From positions 1-10,529 of the forward strand of contig DAIDJC010000098.1 of assembly GCA_027451565.1 (NCBI GenBank): a stretch of 10,529 nucleotides of DNA, read 5' to 3'. This document shows positions 7,043 to 10,529 of the stretch, piece by piece. Position 1 is the first letter of the stretch, and every line of letters begins with the position of its first letter. This DNA comes from Limisphaerales bacterium (lineage in GTDB: Bacteria > Verrucomicrobiota > Verrucomicrobiia > Limisphaerales > UBA11358). The notes under the pieces were generated by a model, which searched no databases, was not told where the DNA came from, and was given only the letters and a program-made list of their open reading frames with translations. A program made the position numbers and the translations under genes.

Positions 7043-8285
7043 TCCGTTTATGAATAGCTTCAAAAAATTCCCGCTTTTATGGCTTCTCCTACTGGCGAAT
7101 GGGGCTTTGTGTTTGACGATACAAGGCGCGTCGGTGGATCAGTTTTCATGGTATAGCCAATGTGCGCATGCCACCGTGCCGGCAAAGCTGCTGGAACCTC
7201 CATTCACAAGCCCGACCAACACATTGCCGCTGGTCATTTACCTTGAAAACCTGGCGGCACCAAGGGTGGGAACCGAATCGGACGAGGAAATACTCAATGG
7301 GTTTTTAACCAACCGCATGAGGGTTTTAATCCTGGATTACCAGCACGCCTCTCAGGCCCGTGTTCCATGGTTGAACAAGGATCTGTTTGAACTGCGGAAG
7401 GCGGTTCAGACTCGGGGGTTGATTCCAGGTTATTCGATTGATAAAGCCCATGTGTACTTGGTGCCATCTGGCTGCAACTTGAAGCAGAACGTAGTTTATG
7501 ACCGCGAAACAGATCGTTCCCTGGCATTGGACATCATTTACCCGGCGCACCCCGCGCAACCCGTTGGGGCTGTTCTGGAGTTTTCCTGTGATAACGTCAA
7601 CCGGATGGGCAATGCCTCCCTTGTTATTTGCAGCGACACCATCCTGGACGGAGAAGCCACGGAGGGAATTGCAGTTGCCATGGCGGACCATCCCGTGAAA
7701 GCCCCCTACAAGGGACTGGATCCGATGCCTGAATGCTGCTGGATTATTAAAGCGGCTGTTCGGACGCTTCGCGTGGAGGGACGCGAGCTGGGATTGAACG
7801 GCAGGATTGCCATGGACGGTTTTTCACGCGGAAGCGGTATGGCATTGATGCTGGTGACCACCATGGGAATGCCCGAGTTTGAGGGCCATGGCTTGAACAC
7901 GGGGGAATCCAGCGATGTGCAAGGCGCGGTGGTGATGTCCGGACGTTTTACTTACCTCCAGATTCTGCCCAAGGACCACATGCTGCCCCGTTATAACGCC
8001 GCCTGGGGTGATTTGGAACACCACCGGGGAGTTTGGAAAAGAGAAGGGGCCATGGATTACCTGGACCAAGCCACATTGCCCTTGTTTCTGACGATTAATT
8101 GCGGGGAGGGACCGGATGCACAATTCCAAATGACCGTGCTGCGCCAAAAACTGGCGGTCTTGGGCAGTGACGAGATATTCATGATGGATCACGAAAAACG
8201 AGGACATAAGGTCACGCTGGTGCCTGAAATACTTGACGGAATAAACAGGTATTTCAAATCCCGACTGGATGCGGATAACCAATAG
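7029..8285 (+). CDS. Secreted alpha/beta-hydrolase esterase, family unassigned
   Basis: A 418-residue predicted serine esterase. The frame is open further upstream inside GH95, but only two starts make sense: 7029 (overlapping GH95 by 14 bp) and 7050 (8-bp gap). Both lead into a signal peptide (FKKFPLLWLLLLANGA). Nucleophile elbow: MDGFSRGSG, a GxSxG with Ser266. The likely acid is Asp363 in the INCGEGPD strand-end loop, and the likely base is His393 in EKRGHKVTL; order and spacing fit the fold. A segment RSLALDIIYPAHP before a core strand (AVLEFSCDN) resembles acyl-esterase proteins found in cell-wall degradation loci. I cannot place it in a numbered CE family. With CE8, GH95 and GH105 neighbours, an acetyl, feruloyl or methyl ester on pectin or hemicellulose is a reasonable guess, but the substrate is unknown. 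Neither start has a well-spaced Shine-Dalgarno. Confidence 0.8.
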   Translation: MEKFSPFMNSFKKFPLLWLLLLANGALCLTIQGASVDQFSWYSQCAHATVPAKLLEPPFTSPTNTLPLVIYLENLAAPRVGTESDEEILNGFLTNRMRVLILDYQHASQARVPWLNKDLFELRKAVQTRGLIPGYSIDKAHVYLVPSGCNLKQNVVYDRETDRSLALDIIYPAHPAQPVGAVLEFSCDNVNRMGNASLVICSDTILDGEATEGIAVAMADHPVKAPYKGLDPMPECCWIIKAAVRTLRVEGRELGLNGRIAMDGFSRGSGMALMLVTTMGMPEFEGHGLNTGESSDVQGAVVMSGRFTYLQILPKDHMLPRYNAAWGDLEHHRGVWKREGAMDYLDQATLPLFLTINCGEGPDAQFQMTVLRQKLAVLGSDEIFMMDHEKRGHKVTLVPEILDGINRYFKSRLDADNQ

Positions 8286-8450
8286 GATCATTTGCGCACG
8301 ACCCAATTGAAACCCAATCAAACCCCGGCACGACTGGGAAGACGGGAGTCCCGAGACGCCATATATCAAGTGCAAATTCATTTCTTGTTAAAGCCCGCCA
8401 AAGCGAGGCATGAAAATGCCGATGGTCCAGAAATTTCAGTTCACACGCGT
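8286..8450. other. Intergenic spacer upstream of the beta-propeller gene
   Basis: A 165-bp spacer, the longest gap inside the rightward gene run after 3756-3914. Its only structure is an 11-bp dyad, CGGGAGTCCCG (8343-8353). The downstream reading frame is open through it from an ATG at 8292, but the encoded residues are not signal-like or family-like, so I treat it as non-coding. I see no convincing promoter or terminator. Confidence 0.4.
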
Positions 8451-9602
8451 ATGCAAAAAAGGAAAAGCCGGTTTTTTTCAGGCTTGCTGGCCGGATTCAT
8501 TCTGCTGGGGATGACGCTGGGATGCATTGCTTTTGGCGCCGGGGAGTCCAGGCCCAAGGTGATCGCCGCCAAACCCGCGAGCGGGTCTGTGGATGAAAGC
8601 ACGTTGTTAAATATTTATGATGAAGTGCGGACTCCTTACAAGTATGGCGTGGTGTTGAAAGGATCAGGGAAGGGTGAAATGGTGGATTGCCCGAGTGTGT
8701 TTGAAAAGAATGGCAGTTGGTACATGATGTATGTGGCCAATGACCACATGGTGGGTTACCAGACCTTTTTGGCAAGAAGCAAGGACCTGCTGCATTGGAG
8801 CAAGCTGGGTTGTGTGCTGCCTTTTTCAAAAAGCGGATGGGATGCATGGCAGGCGGATGGCGGGGTGGCTCTGGTGGACCCTCAATGGAATGGCAGCCAT
8901 GCCTTGGGCGTTTACGATGGAAAATACTGGCTCTCCTTCATTGGCGGGGCGAAACAAGGGTATGAAACCGATCCTTTGTCCCTCGGCTTGGCATGGACTC
9001 GGCGTCCGGAGCAGGCCGCACCCTGGCAAAGATTGGCACAAAATCCAGTGCTCAGTCCCAAACAAAGTGATGCCCGCAGTTTCGAAACCAAAACGATCTA
9101 TAAGAGCCAGATCATCTCCGACCCGGACCAATCCACGGGTTGGCCATTCGTGATGTATTACAATGCAAAATACAAAAATGGTTTTGAGCAGATTGGCATG
9201 GCCGTGTCGGCTGACATGGTCCACTGGCAGCGCTACGGAGCGGATCCCGTGGTGCGAAACGGCGTTCTCAAAAAAAATGGGATCAGCGGGGATCCGCAGG
9301 TTGTAAGAATTGGGAAATTCTGGGTGATGTTTTATTTTGGTGCTGGCTGGCACCCGCGCGCGTTTGACACGTTTGCCGTCTCCCGGGACCTGGTGAACTG
9401 GGTTCAATGGAACGGTCCGGAACTGGTGAAACCATCCGAGCCTTACGACCACGTCTATGCACACAAACCATGGGTTTTAAAGACGGGCGGTGTGGTCTAT
9501 CATTTTTATTGTGCCGTAGGAAACCAAGGCCGGGTCATAGCCCTGGCAACATCAAAGGACCTGGGCCATGCGCCGGCAGATCCAAATATCGCTGAACCTT
9601 GA
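8451..9602 (+). CDS. Five-bladed beta-propeller glycosidase-like protein (GH43/GH32/GH130-type fold)
   Basis: A 383-residue secreted protein with the repeated blade pattern of furanosidase-type propellers: WYMMYVAND, TFLARSKDLLHWSKLG, YWLSFIGGAKQGYE, WPFVMYYNAKY, IGMAVSADMVHWQRYG, FWVMFYFGAGW, and TFAVSRDLVNWVQW. The ATG at 8451 gives a basic n-region (MQKRKSR) and a hydrophobic core ending FGA; the Cys25 in TLGC is not a good lipobox. Candidate catalytic acids are Asp79 in MVDCPSVF (blade 1), Glu212 in FETKTIYKS (mid-protein, where this fold carries its acid) and Asp281 in ISGDPQVV. The C-terminal half also has AHKPWVLKTGGVVYHFYCAV. I cannot assign a GH family from sequence alone. Context points to a side-chain sugar of pectin, such as arabinofuranose or galactose. 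It follows the esterase by 165 bp and precedes the pectin methylesterase by 32 bp. No Shine-Dalgarno is visible. Confidence 0.75.
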   Translation: MQKRKSRFFSGLLAGFILLGMTLGCIAFGAGESRPKVIAAKPASGSVDESTLLNIYDEVRTPYKYGVVLKGSGKGEMVDCPSVFEKNGSWYMMYVANDHMVGYQTFLARSKDLLHWSKLGCVLPFSKSGWDAWQADGGVALVDPQWNGSHALGVYDGKYWLSFIGGAKQGYETDPLSLGLAWTRRPEQAAPWQRLAQNPVLSPKQSDARSFETKTIYKSQIISDPDQSTGWPFVMYYNAKYKNGFEQIGMAVSADMVHWQRYGADPVVRNGVLKKNGISGDPQVVRIGKFWVMFYFGAGWHPRAFDTFAVSRDLVNWVQWNGPELVKPSEPYDHVYAHKPWVLKTGGVVYHFYCAVGNQGRVIALATSKDLGHAPADPNIAEP

Positions 9603-9634
9603 AACCGAATAGATTAATTCAAACCCTCCGCATC

Positions 9635-10529
9635 ATGAAAAAATTCATTCAACAAGCGCGGGTCTTCATTGTGCTTCTTGCCTGCCCCGTCCTCGTGGCG
9701 AACGCCCAAACCAATCTTTTTGTTGCGCCTGATGGCAGCGCTCCATTTCGATCCGTCCAGGAGGCCATCATGGCGGTGCCGTCTGGCAGTCGTGACAACC
9801 CCGTTATCATCCATATTGCGCCCGGCACTTATCATGAGCTCATCTATGTCCAGCGGGAAAAGCGGTATTTCCATCTGGTGGGGGAGGATGCCCCCAAGAC
9901 CATTCTCACCTTTGACCTTTATGCGGGCATCACCAATAGCGAGGGCAAACCCATCGGCACGTTCAAGACTCCGTCCACAACCATAGATGCGGATGATTTC
10001 ACGGCGGAAAACCTGACCTTTGCGAACGGCGCCGGACCGGTGGGGCAGGCGCTGGCCATTCGTGTGGACGGGGATCGCGCCGCCTTCCGGCGCTGCCGGT
10101 TTTTGGGATGGCAGGACACAATATTGTTAAATCGTGGACGCCAGTACTTTGAGGATTGCGAAATTGATGGCCATGTGGATTTTATATTTGGCGCGGCCAC
10201 CGCATGGTTTGAGCATTGCTCCATTGTTTGCCTTGGCAAAGGCTATGTGACCGCTGCCTCCACGCCAGAGGATTCCCCCTTTGGATTTGTGTTTTCCCAC
10301 TGCACCATACGCGCCGCCCATCCGGGGTATCACTCCTACCTGGGCCGTCCCTGGAGAATCCATGCCAGCACGATTTTTTTAAATTGCGAGATGTCTGATG
10401 TCATTAATCCAGCCGGTTGGTTTGACTGGAACAAGCCTGAGGCGCACAAGACTGCACGCTATGCAGAATACCAAAGCAGCGGCGCGGGCGCTCAACCATA
10501 CAGCCGCCCCGACTGGTCACGGCAATTGA
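9635..10529 (+). CDS. Pectinesterase (pectin methylesterase, CE8), C-terminus beyond window
   Basis: Removes methyl esters from homogalacturonan, releasing methanol and leaving acidic pectin for lyases or polygalacturonases. 298 codons are visible. The TGA at the last three bases is out of frame, so the gene continues past the edge, probably by only a few dozen codons. The signal peptide (1-24, cleavage after VANA) starts at ATG 9635. All CE8 right-handed beta-helix signatures are present in order: PGTYHE (63-68), the GQALAIRVDGDRAAF block with Gln138, GWQDTILL with Gln160 and the catalytic acid/base Asp161, DFIFG with the nucleophile Asp182, and YLGRPW with Arg238. Residue content around the active site looks intact. 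It lies 32 bp after the propeller gene and is probably co-transcribed. No clear Shine-Dalgarno precedes it. Confidence 0.95.
   Translation, partial: MKKFIQQARVFIVLLACPVLVANAQTNLFVAPDGSAPFRSVQEAIMAVPSGSRDNPVIIHIAPGTYHELIYVQREKRYFHLVGEDAPKTILTFDLYAGITNSEGKPIGTFKTPSTTIDADDFTAENLTFANGAGPVGQALAIRVDGDRAAFRRCRFLGWQDTILLNRGRQYFEDCEIDGHVDFIFGAATAWFEHCSIVCLGKGYVTAASTPEDSPFGFVFSHCTIRAAHPGYHSYLGRPWRIHASTIFLNCEMSDVINPAGWFDWNKPEAHKTARYAEYQSSGAGAQPYSRPDWSRQL

Noticed and set aside
8826..9464. 212-codon minus-strand open frame opposite the beta-propeller gene
   Set aside because: The plus-strand frame carries consistent blade repeats; the antisense product has no family-like pattern.
10527..10529. TGA at the window end as the stop of the pectinesterase gene
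   Set aside because: From the ATG at 9635 the reading frame has a complete codon TTG at 10526-10528, so this TGA is out of frame and the gene is cut by the window edge.

Overview
The window is a dense, protein-coding block of secreted plant cell-wall polysaccharide degradation genes, aimed mainly at pectin. Two genes are on the minus strand (1-2120) and six on the plus strand (2412-10529), with a divergent control region of about 290 bp between them. Every gene whose start is visible encodes an N-terminal signal peptide, so this looks like an exported or periplasmic enzyme set. I see no RNA genes, CRISPR array, insertion sequence or phage gene.

Minus strand, in order of transcription: an SGNH-type carbohydrate (sialate-like) O-acetylesterase (642-2120), then an endo-1,5-alpha-L-arabinanase of family GH43, cut off by the left edge (1-561). 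Plus strand: a GH105 unsaturated rhamnogalacturonyl hydrolase (2412-3755); a DUF3826 protein behind its own strong promoter (3915-4688); a GH95 alpha-L-fucosidase/alpha-L-galactosidase that overlaps it by 4 bp (4685-7042); an alpha/beta-hydrolase esterase of unassigned family (7029-8285); a five-bladed beta-propeller glycosidase-like protein of unassigned family (8451-9602); and a CE8 pectin methylesterase, cut off by the right edge (9635-10529).

The activities fit a pectin programme. Methylesterase and acetylesterase strip the backbone ester groups. Arabinanase trims the RG-I arabinan side chains. GH95 removes a terminal alpha-L-Fuc or L-Gal unit, as found in RG-I, RG-II, xyloglucan or arabinogalactan. 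GH105 clears the unsaturated disaccharides that pectate/rhamnogalacturonan lyases leave. No lyase, polygalacturonase, transporter or regulator gene lies in the window, so the locus very likely continues on both sides.

Organism: GC content looks like roughly 50-55% by eye. There is no SusC/SusD pair, Shine-Dalgarno use is patchy, and DUF3826 is present beside sialate-esterase-like and GH genes. This suits a Verrucomicrobiota or Planctomycetota (PVC group) bacterium better than a classical Bacteroidota PUL, but the assignment is an inference and Bacteroidota is not excluded.

The parts most worth attention are the translationally coupled DUF3826-GH95 pair, the two enzyme-like proteins without a clear family (7029-8285 and 8451-9602), and the repeat-rich divergent control region.
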